From: Methanobacterium sp. UBA353
Lineage (GTDB): Archaea; Methanobacteriota; Methanobacteria; Methanobacteriales; Methanobacteriaceae
Assembly: GCA_002496805.1 (NCBI GenBank)
Contig: DALO01000002.1
Coordinates: 417,730 to 481,729, forward strand
Length of the DNA: 64,000 nucleotides
Direction of reading: 5' to 3'
This document shows positions 18,921-30,287 of this stretch, one piece after another. Positions within the stretch are counted from its first letter, which is position 1; each line of letters begins with the position of its first letter. The notes beneath the pieces were generated by a model. That model was not told the DNA's origin and ran no database searches. It saw nothing but the letters and a program-made list of their open reading frames with translations. The translations under genes were made by a program, and so were the position numbers.

Positions 18921-19967
18921 ATGGTAAACGTAGGTATATTAGGAGCAACAGGAATGGTAGGGCAGCGGTTCATACAACTCTTAGAAGACCATCCCACGTT
19001 CGAGATAACAGCCCTCACAGCATCTCAACGTTCAGCAGGGAAAAAATACCAAGATGCAGTAACTTGGCATATGGACACTCCCATACCCGAGGCAGTAAAA
19101 GACACAGTAGTGATTAACACTGATCCTAGTCTGGTTAAAGATGTGGAAATAGTGTTTTCAGCATTACCTTCAGAAAATGCAGCGGTGGTTGAGCCTAAAT
19201 TCGCTGAAACCGGTATGAAAGTTGCCTCAAATGCCAGTGCTATGCGCATGGAACCTGACGTTCCATTAGTCATACCTGAAGTGAACCCGGAACACTTGGA
19301 TCTCATTGAAACCCAACAGAAAAATAGGGGATGGGAAGGATTCATTGTCACTAATCCCAACTGTTCAACCATAGCCTTGGCACTCACTTTGAAACCATTA
19401 TATGACCAGTATGACATTAATCGCGTATATGTGTCTACAATGCAAGCTGTTTCAGGTGCTGGTTATAATGGAGTTCCCTCCATGGCTATATTGGACAACT
19501 TGGTGCCATTTATAGGGGAAGAAGAAGAAAAAATGGAGGAAGAAACACTATATCTATTGGGAGATTTCGATGGAGAAAATGTCGAACCCGCATCTTTTGG
19601 CTTAAGTACGTCTTGTCATCGTGTTCCGGTAGTTGATGGTCATACCGAGGCTGTTTTCATGGAAATAGATGAAAATTTTGAATTGGATGATGTCAAAAAA
19701 TCTTTAAAAGATTACAAAGCACTTCCTCAAAAATTAAATCTATACTCCGCACCTAAAAATCCAATTATTGTCAGAGAGGAAGATAACAGACCACAACCCC
19801 GCATGGATCGCATGATGGAAAAGGGAATGGCAGTCACTGTCGGCAGGTTACGCCGGGATCCTAACATCCCTAATTGTCTCAAATATGTTTTATTGGGTCA
19901 TAATACAATTCGTGGAGCCGCAGGAGCATCAATCCTAAATGCAGAACTTATTGCGGAGATAATGTAA
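18921..19967 (+). CDS. asd: Aspartate-semialdehyde dehydrogenase
   Basis: 348 residues, the archaeal/fungal type. The NADP loop GATGMVGQRF is at 8-17, the catalytic Cys is C148 in NPNCST, and the His base lies in SCHRVPVVDGH. It reduces aspartyl phosphate from LysC to the semialdehyde used by DapA and for threonine and methionine. It is the last gene of the run; a T-rich tract follows. Confidence 0.94.
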   Translation: MVNVGILGATGMVGQRFIQLLEDHPTFEITALTASQRSAGKKYQDAVTWHMDTPIPEAVKDTVVINTDPSLVKDVEIVFSALPSENAAVVEPKFAETGMKVASNASAMRMEPDVPLVIPEVNPEHLDLIETQQKNRGWEGFIVTNPNCSTIALALTLKPLYDQYDINRVYVSTMQAVSGAGYNGVPSMAILDNLVPFIGEEEEKMEEETLYLLGDFDGENVEPASFGLSTSCHRVPVVDGHTEAVFMEIDENFELDDVKKSLKDYKALPQKLNLYSAPKNPIIVREEDNRPQPRMDRMMEKGMAVTVGRLRRDPNIPNCLKYVLLGHNTIRGAAGASILNAELIAEIM

Positions 19968-19976
19968 AATTATTCT

Positions 19977-20021
19977 CTTTTTTTCTTCATTTTTTTCTTT
20001 AAATATGGTTTAGGTTTTTTT
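19977..20021 (+). terminator. T-rich terminator after asd
   Basis: Runs of T (CTTTTTTTC, ATTTTTTTC, and later GGTTTTTTTT) begin about 10 bases after the asd stop. No stable hairpin is visible, so this is a probable archaeal oligo-T terminator for the lysC-asd transcripts. Confidence 0.4.
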
Positions 20022-20200
20022 TAAACTTATTTCAATATTTAAATATTTTCTTTCAAGTTATTTTCCTAGTTTTTATGTTCAAAATTCTTTTTGGGGAAGT
20101 ACAATTTTATTATAGATTATATACTAACTTTTAAAAGGGATGGGAGCATAATTAAAAGTAGTAATTAGTTTAAGATTATAATAACATTTATAGTGATAAA

Positions 20201-20710
20201 ATGGCCATTCTTAAGGACACCGAGAGGGAGCAGTTAAGACAGCTGGTAAAGGCATGTCTTTTAGAAATCAGTAAACTGAAGATTGAACTTAAAAAATGCC
20301 AGAAAGAATCTTCAAAAATCATGATTCAGGAACACAGCAAACTTCAAGAGATGAACATTAAGCAGGAAAAGAAACTTCAGAATAAGGAAGATGAAAATAG
20401 GAAACTGGTTAAACTTTTAGATGAAAAGGATTCTCAGATAGAAGATCTCCAAAAAATTAAAGAAAGGTTCAAACTGTTAACACAGAAACCTAAAAAAGAT
20501 TTAACCTATTTCCAGTCTAATATTTACTTACTTCTCCCTGAAAAAGAGGGCCGTTTGGAAAACCTCTACGATTCAATTATTGATCTTGGCTTTAAAGAAT
20601 TAACTCATCAAAACTTTGAACACGCTCTCAGGAATCTGGAAAGGAAAGGATACTTCAGTTCAAGAGAAAAAAATGGCATAATGTTATGGAAAAAATTGGA
20701 AAAAGATTGA
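20201..20710 (+). CDS. Coiled-coil protein with a C-terminal winged-helix-like part
   Basis: 169 residues. Residues about 8-100 form a highly charged coiled coil (LRQLVKACLLEISKLKIELK onward, heptads of L/I/K/E). From about residue 107, YFQSNIYLLLPEKEG, LYDSIIDLGF and FEHALRNLERKGYFSSREKN look like a small winged-helix domain with a wing before the last strand. The family is not one I know. It could be a DNA-binding adaptor. It precedes the thermosome gene by 182 bases on the same strand, but the thermosome has its own promoter. Confidence 0.55.
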   Translation: MAILKDTEREQLRQLVKACLLEISKLKIELKKCQKESSKIMIQEHSKLQEMNIKQEKKLQNKEDENRKLVKLLDEKDSQIEDLQKIKERFKLLTQKPKKDLTYFQSNIYLLLPEKEGRLENLYDSIIDLGFKELTHQNFEHALRNLERKGYFSSREKNGIMLWKKLEKD

Positions 20711-20794
20711 AATTGACTCAATTCACCATCTAAGTGTTTAATTTTTTTGGTTACTCCTTTTTTTATCACATCAAAAATGCCAACTGATATTTTT

Positions 20795-20875
<81 letters not shown>

Positions 20876-20892
20876 CAAATTGAGGTGATAAT

Positions 20893-22522
<1,630 letters not shown>

Positions 22523-22527
<5 letters not shown>

Positions 22528-22558
22528 AGTCTGTTGACTTTACTTTTTTTTATTTTTT
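22523..22558 (+). terminator. Hairpin plus T-run terminator of the thermosome gene
   Basis: GTAAAGTC (22524-22531) and GACTTTAC (22536-22543) form a perfect 8-bp stem with a TGTT loop, followed by T-runs to 22559. The stem includes the stop codon. It looks like a bacterial-style intrinsic terminator, unusually well formed for this genome. Confidence 0.6.
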
Positions 22559-22752
22559 TGAGAGATTTTAATCTTATTCTAGATGTAACATTTGAATCAA
22601 TTTTTGAAAATTCTTTTTATTTTTAAATTTTAGTGATATAATTTACATTAACTCAATTTCTTAGTTTTTAAAAGCATCTGAAACTATTTTTTTTTAAAAA
22701 AAAATATTATCCTAAGAATACAAATTGTATGTTACTTGAAGAGGTTTTAAAC

Positions 22753-23106
22753 ATGTTCGGGAAAAAAAATGCATCAAACAATGAGATTGATCTAGATCCC
22801 AATTCTGCTTGGGAAATTGTCCAGGATAACCAGGATAACTCAAACTTTGTTATATTGGATGTTAGAACTCCAGGAGAATATGAAGAATCCCATATTGAAG
22901 GATCAGTACTAATAAACTACCAATCCCCTGATTTTAAGGATGAAATACAAAAACTCGATAAAGATAAAACTTATCTGGTCTACTGTCGCTCTGGAATGAG
23001 GGGCGCTGCCTGTATTGATGTCATGATGGAGGCAGGGTTTAAAAAAATTTATAACATAGACGGTGGAATAATGGGATGGGAAAACTCTGGGTTGCCAGTT
23101 AAATAA
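22753..23106 (+). CDS. Single-domain rhodanese-like protein
   Basis: 117 residues from the ATG at 22753, chosen because GAGGTTTT lies 8 bases upstream; an ATG at 22729 is possible. A single rhodanese domain includes VILDVRTPGEYEESHIEGS and the active-site loop CRSGMRGA, whose Cys can carry a persulfide. Likely a cytoplasmic sulfurtransferase, with unknown acceptor. It is transcribed alone and converges with the thiolase gene. Confidence 0.88.
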   Translation: MFGKKNASNNEIDLDPNSAWEIVQDNQDNSNFVILDVRTPGEYEESHIEGSVLINYQSPDFKDEIQKLDKDKTYLVYCRSGMRGAACIDVMMEAGFKKIYNIDGGIMGWENSGLPVK

Positions 23107-23259
23107 ATCCACCTACCCTTTTTTAAAACCACCTTACAATTTTGAATAATATTAACAGATGATCACTAAAAAAAAAGAATTGTTTTTTAAAAAAGAAACT
23201 CATCTACTGAAAATAAAAATCTAGGAGAATCAATATAATCTGATTCTTCCCATCTTGTT

Positions 23260-24411
<1,152 letters not shown>

Positions 24412-24445
24412 ATTACATTCCTCCATATAATCTTATATTAACGAT

Positions 24446-25486
24446 CTATGCCATTTTTAACTTACCTTTGAACTTGGCATACACTGCGTAATCTACGTAT
24501 TTTTTGTTTTTAATAATTTCCTGAACAGTTGGGGCTAACTTCTGTTTTTCTTCTATACCCTCTTTAACTTCAATACTGAATGCATCACTACCTGCTCCAG
24601 AACCATATGAAACAGCAAAAATCCTATCACCAGGTTTTGCAATGTCTAAGATTGCTGCCAAACCTAATGGGGTGGCTCCAGAGTAAGTGTTACCAATAGT
24701 AGGGGTTAAAAGTCCGGTTTTATATTGTTCTTCACTAAATCCGAGTTTTCGAGCAGCTCTTATGTAAAATTTACCGTTAGGTTGATGAAACACTGCATGA
24801 TCATAATCTGAGGCTTCGGTACCCATTTTTTTAAACATTCCTTCAGCTGCTGATAAGACATGTTTGAAGTAAGCAGGTTCGCCTGTGAATCGTCCTCCGT
24901 GACGAGGGTAAGGTTTTCCTTCTCTACGGTAGAAATCAGGAGTGTCAGTGGTGAAACTGTAAGTACCTTCGAAGTCAGCCAACGTATCTTCAGAACCAAT
25001 TAAGTATGCAGCACCTCCTGCAGATGCAGTGTATTCTAATGCATCGCCAGGAGCTCCTTGCGCAGTATCTGCACCAATAGCAAGACCATATTCCACGCTT
25101 CCTGAGTCAACCAGGCCCATACAGATCTGAATGCCACCTGTCCCAGCTTTGCATGCAAATTCCAAGTCTGCAGCAGTTAAATCAGGACTAGCATCCACAG
25201 CTTCAGCAACTATTGTTGCAGTTGGTTTAACAGCATAAGGGTGTGATTCTGAACCAACATAAACAGCACCAATCTTTTTAGGGTTTATATTTGCCCTTTT
25301 TATTGAATCACGTGCTGCCTCTACAGAAATAGTTGCCGTGTCTTCATCTGGGGCTGGGACTGATTTTTCATTAACCACCAATCCTCTGGAAACTGCCTGG
25401 GCATTATCTCCCCAGACTTTTGCAATTTCTTCAACTTTTATCCGGTATGAAGGTATGTAAACTCCGTATCCTACAATTCCTGCCAT
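24446..25486 (-). CDS. Hydroxymethylglutaryl-CoA synthase
   Basis: 346 residues, the short archaeal form. The acyl-enzyme Cys is C112 (EFACKAGTGG), and the HQPNGKF motif near residue 235 has the catalytic His. It condenses acetyl-CoA with acetoacetyl-CoA to HMG-CoA, the first committed mevalonate step. In archaea this enzyme forms a complex with thiolase bridged by a DUF35 protein (established for a methanogen). Thiolase is adjacent here but no DUF35 gene is. A TATA box is present upstream. Confidence 0.92.
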   Translation of the reverse strand: MAGIVGYGVYIPSYRIKVEEIAKVWGDNAQAVSRGLVVNEKSVPAPDEDTATISVEAARDSIKRANINPKKIGAVYVGSESHPYAVKPTATIVAEAVDASPDLTAADLEFACKAGTGGIQICMGLVDSGSVEYGLAIGADTAQGAPGDALEYTASAGGAAYLIGSEDTLADFEGTYSFTTDTPDFYRREGKPYPRHGGRFTGEPAYFKHVLSAAEGMFKKMGTEASDYDHAVFHQPNGKFYIRAARKLGFSEEQYKTGLLTPTIGNTYSGATPLGLAAILDIAKPGDRIFAVSYGSGAGSDAFSIEVKEGIEEKQKLAPTVQEIIKNKKYVDYAVYAKFKGKLKMA

Positions 25487-25963
25487 ATCAAATCACTACC
25501 ATCTAATTAATATCATATTATTTTCTTTTTTTAGTATTCATATTAGAATTACTATTTAAAAGTCACATACAGGTTGTTTAAGGGCAAATATTTCCTATTG
25601 TAATATATCTAACCTTTCATTCTGTATATAAAAAAAATATAATTTATTACAATTTAATTTATTACATTATAGGCAAAAACCAGTTTATATATTTATGTAT
25701 GGGTTGGGAGGAGAGAACAGAATCTAAAAATGAAACAAACATCCCTTTCTAATTTGTTAGATAATAAGTCATAAACTAGTCTAATTATATTTACAGATAA
25801 GCAAACGTTAATGCGGGCACTAGGGGTGAATTTTAGTATACGAAATCATTCAATACTTCTAAATCATGTTTTAGAAGAATATTTGACATTAAAAATGTTT
25901 TAAGGATGTGTTGTTAGTTTTTAAGCTTTAATATATTTATTTAGGTAGGTTGGAGAATTATTT
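25487..25963. other. 477-base intergenic region, no convincing gene
   Basis: The left end holds the HMG-CoA synthase promoter. The middle has a good plus-strand TATA element (TTTATATATTT, 25684-25694) with no proper gene after it. Frames downstream are only 14 and 30 codons long: one starts at 25730 after GGGAGGAGAG, and another at 25811 has no ribosome binding site. The region is about three-quarters A+T. A short RNA gene or a dead gene is possible, but nothing folds obviously. Confidence 0.4.
25552..25563 (-). promoter_or_regulatory. TATA box for HMG-CoA synthase/thiolase
   Basis: On the minus strand ACTTTTAAATAG lies about 70 bases before the HMG-CoA synthase start, giving an expected 5' leader of about 40 bases. 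It is the best TATA match in that position. Confidence 0.45.
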
Positions 25964-26326
25964 TTACAATAGTTCCAACAATATTTCCAAGTCCAGTTTT
26001 CTCACATCTTCTAAGGTCTTCATGCCATACTTTTTTAAGAGTAGATTCCAATCCTGATTGAGAATGAAATCTTGAAAATTTTCAGTTTTTAATGGTTCTT
26101 CATCAGTTTTCATATCTTGTAACTCAATTATGCAGTTTTTTAATAGTTCTTCAGAGTGATCCAAGTCCATAAGTTTATTTACCATGTTTTCATCATTATC
26201 TGAACAGTATTTTACATCCAATCCTTGGCAATAAAATTTCTTGAATGTTTTATTCTGAGAAATGAAGCGATAAACCATAATTAGCTTCTCTTGAATTTCT
26301 TCTATCTCTTTTTTATTTAACTCCAT
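25964..26326 (-). CDS. Small acidic helical protein, function unknown
   Basis: 120 residues behind a good GGTGAAAAA site and an upstream TATA-like ATATTTTAAATATG. It is rich in Glu, Leu and Lys, and predicted helical, with two Cys (FYCQGLDVKYC) near the middle. No known motif is visible. The good translation signals and normal composition make it a real gene, but I cannot name a family. Confidence 0.55.
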   Translation of the reverse strand: MELNKKEIEEIQEKLIMVYRFISQNKTFKKFYCQGLDVKYCSDNDENMVNKLMDLDHSEELLKNCIIELQDMKTDEEPLKTENFQDFILNQDWNLLLKKYGMKTLEDVRKLDLEILLELL

Positions 26327-26567
26327 TTTTTCACCCGAAATTTATTTAATCATATTTAAAATATTTTTGTCTTCTTAGCAATGCCTAAATGAATAGATAT
26401 TAAAAAATTGATATTTCAAAGAATTATAACTCATTAACTTGATCAAAAGACTGTAGAAATTTGGAAATCATTCACTGCGCTATTTCTCATCCATTAGGGT
26501 TAAAAAAGACTAATCAGTTTTCAGGAATTAATTTAATCGTTCGATCTGCAACTTTTTTTTTTAATAA

Positions 26568-26999
26568 TCATTTTTCAGTATTTAATTTTTCATCATTCAC
26601 AAGATCAATTATCTTGTCCCGCTTCCGGTAGGCCATACCCTGAAACACACAGACCAGATCATGGGATTTGTCAAAAATATCCACAGTGTAACTGCCAATC
26701 CTACCTCCACTGGATAATTCGCGTGCTTCAGCAGTCAAAACCCCTTTGGTAACTGCTTTAAGATAAGATATGTTTGCATTTATAGCCACAGTAACGGTTC
26801 CGTGTGAATTAGCGGCCAGTGCAAATGTAAAATCAGCAAGTGTAAAAAGTGCTCCTCCATGGACAGTTCCTATACTATTAAGATGAATATCACTGACTTC
26901 CATCTGGGTTGTGGCCTTTCCAGGAGAAACATTCACTACTTCGATGTTGCTAAGGGCTGCGAAACGATCATTTTCAAACATTTTCAGGATTTTCTTCAT
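26568..26999 (-). CDS. PaaI-type hotdog-fold thioesterase
   Basis: 143 residues. The hotdog fold signature GTVHGGALFTLADFTFA (about 44-60) contains the HGG turn and the acidic residue that activates water in PaaI-type acyl-CoA thioesterases. It continues with VAINANISYLKAV and YTVDIFDKSHDLVCVFQGMAYR. It should hydrolyse an acyl-CoA, possibly an aryl- or branched acyl-CoA; the substrate is unknown. It is alone on its strand here. Confidence 0.85.
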   Translation of the reverse strand: MKKILKMFENDRFAALSNIEVVNVSPGKATTQMEVSDIHLNSIGTVHGGALFTLADFTFALAANSHGTVTVAINANISYLKAVTKGVLTAEARELSSGGRIGSYTVDIFDKSHDLVCVFQGMAYRKRDKIIDLVNDEKLNTEK

Positions 27000-27261
27000 T
27001 TTTGAACCTATTTACTTTGTAAAGGGCCTACGAACCAATATTTAGTCACATATGTAGTTTAAATTATAGTTTTCTTAATTATAAAAATTTTATGATCTAG
27101 ATTTATTTAGAGTGGCATGATGTTGAGGTAACTCCTCTTAAATAAATTCGCAGAATCGCCACAAATATACTAGTGAAAGTGAAGTAAAAGAATTAATAGT
27201 TAATAAAAAAAAGTTTAGTCAATGAATGAAAGGGAATATGTTCATATGGAAGGGGATCATC

Positions 27262-27981
27262 TTGAATCATAACACAAAAGCCATGTTACTGCGTGTGGGA
27301 ATTGACAAATCCAGTGATGGAGTTTTAAGCCCCATATTCTCTGATGGTACATTTGAATATATTCCCTTATCTGAAAAAGATGATCAAACTATTGAAAAAA
27401 GGACATTCCATGACATAATTGGGGTTAAAGGTAATAAACTTTCAATTTATCTCCCTAAAAAGATAGCCAGACGTAAAGTACACATGGATCCAGAGTTTAT
27501 AAATTTTACTTATGGTGATGAAGGAAAAAAGGCCATATATTTGAGAAAACTTAGCCATAACGATCTTTTAGTATTTTACGCCGGACTAAAACCATATGAA
27601 GGAGATGAATATCCTGAAGCACTATATATAATCGGATATTTTACAATCAAAGATGTTATTGATTTTGAAAACAGTAAAGACGAAATCAATAGAATTAATA
27701 ATATCCGGACAAAATTTCATCACAATTCTCATCCTAAACGTTCAAATGCCCAGGACATGGTACTTGTTGTGGGAGACCCAGAAAAAAGTAAGCTGCTTGA
27801 TAATCCAATTCAGATCAGCCAAAAGAAGTTAAATAAGATCGGCCGAAAATACCATGCTGTTTCACCAGAAATGGAAGCACTGTTAGGTATTGAAGGCTCT
27901 ATCCAGCGTAGTATACCACCTCGATTTATAAGTGAAGGGAATAAATTGAAAAACCTTAAAGAATTGCTGGATTTGAAATAA
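27262..27981 (+). CDS. Nmad3-like (nucleotide modification associated domain 3) protein
   Basis: About 239 residues from the TTG at 27262, preferred because GGAAGGGGATC precedes it; an ATG at 27226 would add 12 residues. LLRVGIDKSSDGVLSPIFSDG, FEYIPLSEKD, MDPEFINFTYGDEG and LRKLSHNDLLVFYAGLKPYEG are the recognisable strings of the Nmad3 domain. That domain was predicted from phage and bacterial gene neighbourhoods to act with DNA base-modification systems, and has no proven activity. Here no methyltransferase or phage gene is close. Basic C-terminal part. Confidence 0.7.
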   Translation: MNHNTKAMLLRVGIDKSSDGVLSPIFSDGTFEYIPLSEKDDQTIEKRTFHDIIGVKGNKLSIYLPKKIARRKVHMDPEFINFTYGDEGKKAIYLRKLSHNDLLVFYAGLKPYEGDEYPEALYIIGYFTIKDVIDFENSKDEINRINNIRTKFHHNSHPKRSNAQDMVLVVGDPEKSKLLDNPIQISQKKLNKIGRKYHAVSPEMEALLGIEGSIQRSIPPRFISEGNKLKNLKELLDLK

Positions 27982-28019
27982 TAAATCTATAGTATGCTGA
28001 AAAATACATTATAAAAATT

Positions 28020-28505
28020 TTAGAATCTACAACTTTTCTGGCCTGTTTTCTCAATATACTTCTGATGGTACTCTTCTGCCCTCCAGAATTTACCAGCAGG
28101 TTTGATCTCAGTCACAATTTCCCTCCCATAACGACCTGAGCCATTAAGTTTTGTCTTTCTTTTCAAAGCTAATTTTTTCTGTTGGGAGTTATGATATAAT
28201 ATAATGGACCTGTATTGGGTGCCGATGTCTGGGCCCTGCATGTTAAGGGTGGTGGGGTCATGTATGTCCCAGAAAATATCCAGAAGGTCTGTGTAGGAAA
28301 TAATTTCCGGATTATAAGTTACTTCAACCACTTCGGCATGATTGGTGACTCCTGAGCATACCTCTTGATAGGAGGGGTGGTCGAAGTCCCCACCAGCATA
28401 TCCTACTTGGGTTTCAATAACTCCGTTTAGTTTCATGAAGACGTCTTCCACTCCCCAGAAACATCCAGCACCAAAAGTGGCCTTTTCTAATCCATTTTTT
28501 GACAT
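28020..28505 (-). CDS. msrA: Peptide methionine-S-sulfoxide reductase
   Basis: 161 residues, typical for MsrA. The catalytic Cys is C15 in GAGCFWGVE; GYAGGD and the HAEVVEVTYNP strand are also family marks, and a Cys near the C-terminus (KSCRF) is the likely resolving residue. It repairs the S-epimer of methionine sulfoxide in the cytoplasm, with thioredoxin as the reductant. It is divergent from the MFS exporter; the gap holds a tandem repeat. Confidence 0.93.
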   Translation of the reverse strand: MSKNGLEKATFGAGCFWGVEDVFMKLNGVIETQVGYAGGDFDHPSYQEVCSGVTNHAEVVEVTYNPEIISYTDLLDIFWDIHDPTTLNMQGPDIGTQYRSIILYHNSQQKKLALKRKTKLNGSGRYGREIVTEIKPAGKFWRAEEYHQKYIEKTGQKSCRF

Positions 28506-28610
28506 ACATCCACATCCTATTTTTAGTATGCATTACTTTTTAATAACGAAATTATCACAAACCAATTTTTCATATTTATAACCAATTTATTCCAATTATA
28601 TGCGAGGAAA

Positions 28611-28693
28611 TTTGAGTATGGGTTAAATGATGTATTGATATATTGTATGGTGTTTGAGTATGTTGAATGATGTATTGATATATTGTATGGTGT
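28611..28693. repeat. Two-copy tandem repeat of about 42 bp
   Basis: Copy 1 (28611-28653) and copy 2 (28653-28693) both begin TTTGAGTATG and both end with the 28-base string from AATGATG to GGTGT. They differ only in a short middle stretch (GGTTA against TTG). It lies in the divergent msrA/MFS region; the core contains the TATA-like GATATATTG. Two copies are too few and unspaced for a CRISPR. Confidence 0.8.
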
Positions 28694-28792
28694 CTATTTT
28701 TTTCTATAGTTTTATCAGATAAGAATGATAAACATCCATCAAATGTATTATGTTTTGTTAACCGAATAATTTTTTTGGGAGTATGTTCATGG

Positions 28793-30157
28793 ATGTCAAT
28801 TTCACCTAAAAAATATACATTAATGGTTGCAATTTTAACCTCATTTTTAACACCATTTGTTGCTACGTCCATTAACATAGCCTTACCCTCAATTGGAGAA
28901 GAATTCACAGCCAATGCCATAGTTTTGGGATGGATACCCACAGTTTATCTTTTATCTCTAGCAGTGTGTCTGGTGCCAATTGGAAGAATTGCAGATATAT
29001 ATGGTAGGAAACGTTTTTTCACATATGGGATTATTTTATTTACCTTATCTTCTCTACTGGCAACGTTATCCTTTTCAGTTAATATGTTAATTTTTTTCAG
29101 AGTTCTACAAGGATTAAGCTGTGCAATGATCTTCGGAAACCTTTTTGCTATTATCGCATCCATCTTTCCAGCCAGCAACCGGGGCAAAGCATTGGGTATA
29201 ACTCTCACCGGATCATTTATGGGCATGTTCATGGGCCCTGTTCTGGGAGGTTTTCTAACTGAATATTTCGGATGGAGAAGCATATTCTTCTTTAACGTCC
29301 CATTGGGGGTTCTGGCAACTATTGCAGTAACCAAAATTAAGGGTGAATGGACAGAAGCCAGCGGACAAAAATTTGATATCTTAGGAGCTGTTATTTATGG
29401 ATTTTCCCTGATAACGTTGATGTACGGTTTGTCAATTCTGCCAGAAATAGTAGGTTTATATTTAATTTTCAGTGGAAGTATCTGTCTGATTATATTTTAC
29501 CTCATTGAAAGTCGTATTGAAAGTCCACTACTGGATGTGAAGATTTTTCATAATTGGAGTTTCACCTTGTATAATCTGGCGGCATTTATCAGTTTTTGTT
29601 CAGCAGCACCCATCGTGTTCACACTCAGCCTATACTTGCAATATGTAAAGGGATTGGATCCACAGTGGGCCGGAATAATTATTGCAGTACAATCGGTGAT
29701 TATGACCCTATTTTCGCCACTGGCAGGGAAATTATCGGACATCACCGAACCCCACAAAGTTGCTGCATTTGGCATGATTCTCAACACCATAGGATGCACA
29801 TTATTCGCCTTTTTAGTAGAAGAAACCAGCCTGATAATCATCATAATCGGGTTTTGTCTTTTCGGTCTGGGATTTGCCCATTTTTCTTCTCCCAATACCA
29901 ATGCTCTGATGGGCACTGTAGAATCACGCCTTTATGGGGTAGCATCCACAACTCTAAGTACCATGAGGGTTATGGGCCAGATGTCAGGTATGGGGATTGT
30001 CCTGATGGTTATGGTCCTGTTTATGGGAAGTTCCATCATAAGTAAGCAGAACTATCCCGAATTTCTCACCAGCACTAGAATATCATTTGTTATATTTGCC
30101 ATTTTAAGTTTTTTAGGAGCTTTAGCATCGATGGTGGGTGGAAATAAAAGAGAATAG
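28793..30157 (+). CDS. MFS exporter, DHA2-like (14 helices)
   Basis: About 454 residues from the ATG at 28793, with GGGAGTA upstream; an in-frame TTG six codons earlier is possible. The MFS signature GRIADIYGRKRFFTYG is in the loop between helices 2 and 3, and VPLGVLATIAV and the antiporter-motif region GSFMGMFMGPVLGGFL fit drug:proton antiporters. About 14 hydrophobic segments are present. It probably exports drugs or toxic organic compounds from the cell; specificity is unknown. Confidence 0.85.
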   Translation: MSISPKKYTLMVAILTSFLTPFVATSINIALPSIGEEFTANAIVLGWIPTVYLLSLAVCLVPIGRIADIYGRKRFFTYGIILFTLSSLLATLSFSVNMLIFFRVLQGLSCAMIFGNLFAIIASIFPASNRGKALGITLTGSFMGMFMGPVLGGFLTEYFGWRSIFFFNVPLGVLATIAVTKIKGEWTEASGQKFDILGAVIYGFSLITLMYGLSILPEIVGLYLIFSGSICLIIFYLIESRIESPLLDVKIFHNWSFTLYNLAAFISFCSAAPIVFTLSLYLQYVKGLDPQWAGIIIAVQSVIMTLFSPLAGKLSDITEPHKVAAFGMILNTIGCTLFAFLVEETSLIIIIIGFCLFGLGFAHFSSPNTNALMGTVESRLYGVASTTLSTMRVMGQMSGMGIVLMVMVLFMGSSIISKQNYPEFLTSTRISFVIFAILSFLGALASMVGGNKRE

Positions 30158-30287
30158 AATAATATCCAACTAATCCTTATCTAGCGCCAAAAAAAATGAG
30201 CTAAAATGTGATGATACTTCCAATAAAATTATCATTCTCATTAAAAAATAAGAACTTTTTTACCAAAAATATACATAACCAATACCC

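Noticed and set aside
25811..25903. 30-codon frame in the HMG-CoA synthase upstream region
   Set aside because: No ribosome binding site and no recognisable sequence; codons look random.
28611..28693. Possible CRISPR array
   Set aside because: Only two units, adjoining without spacers; no cas genes in the window.
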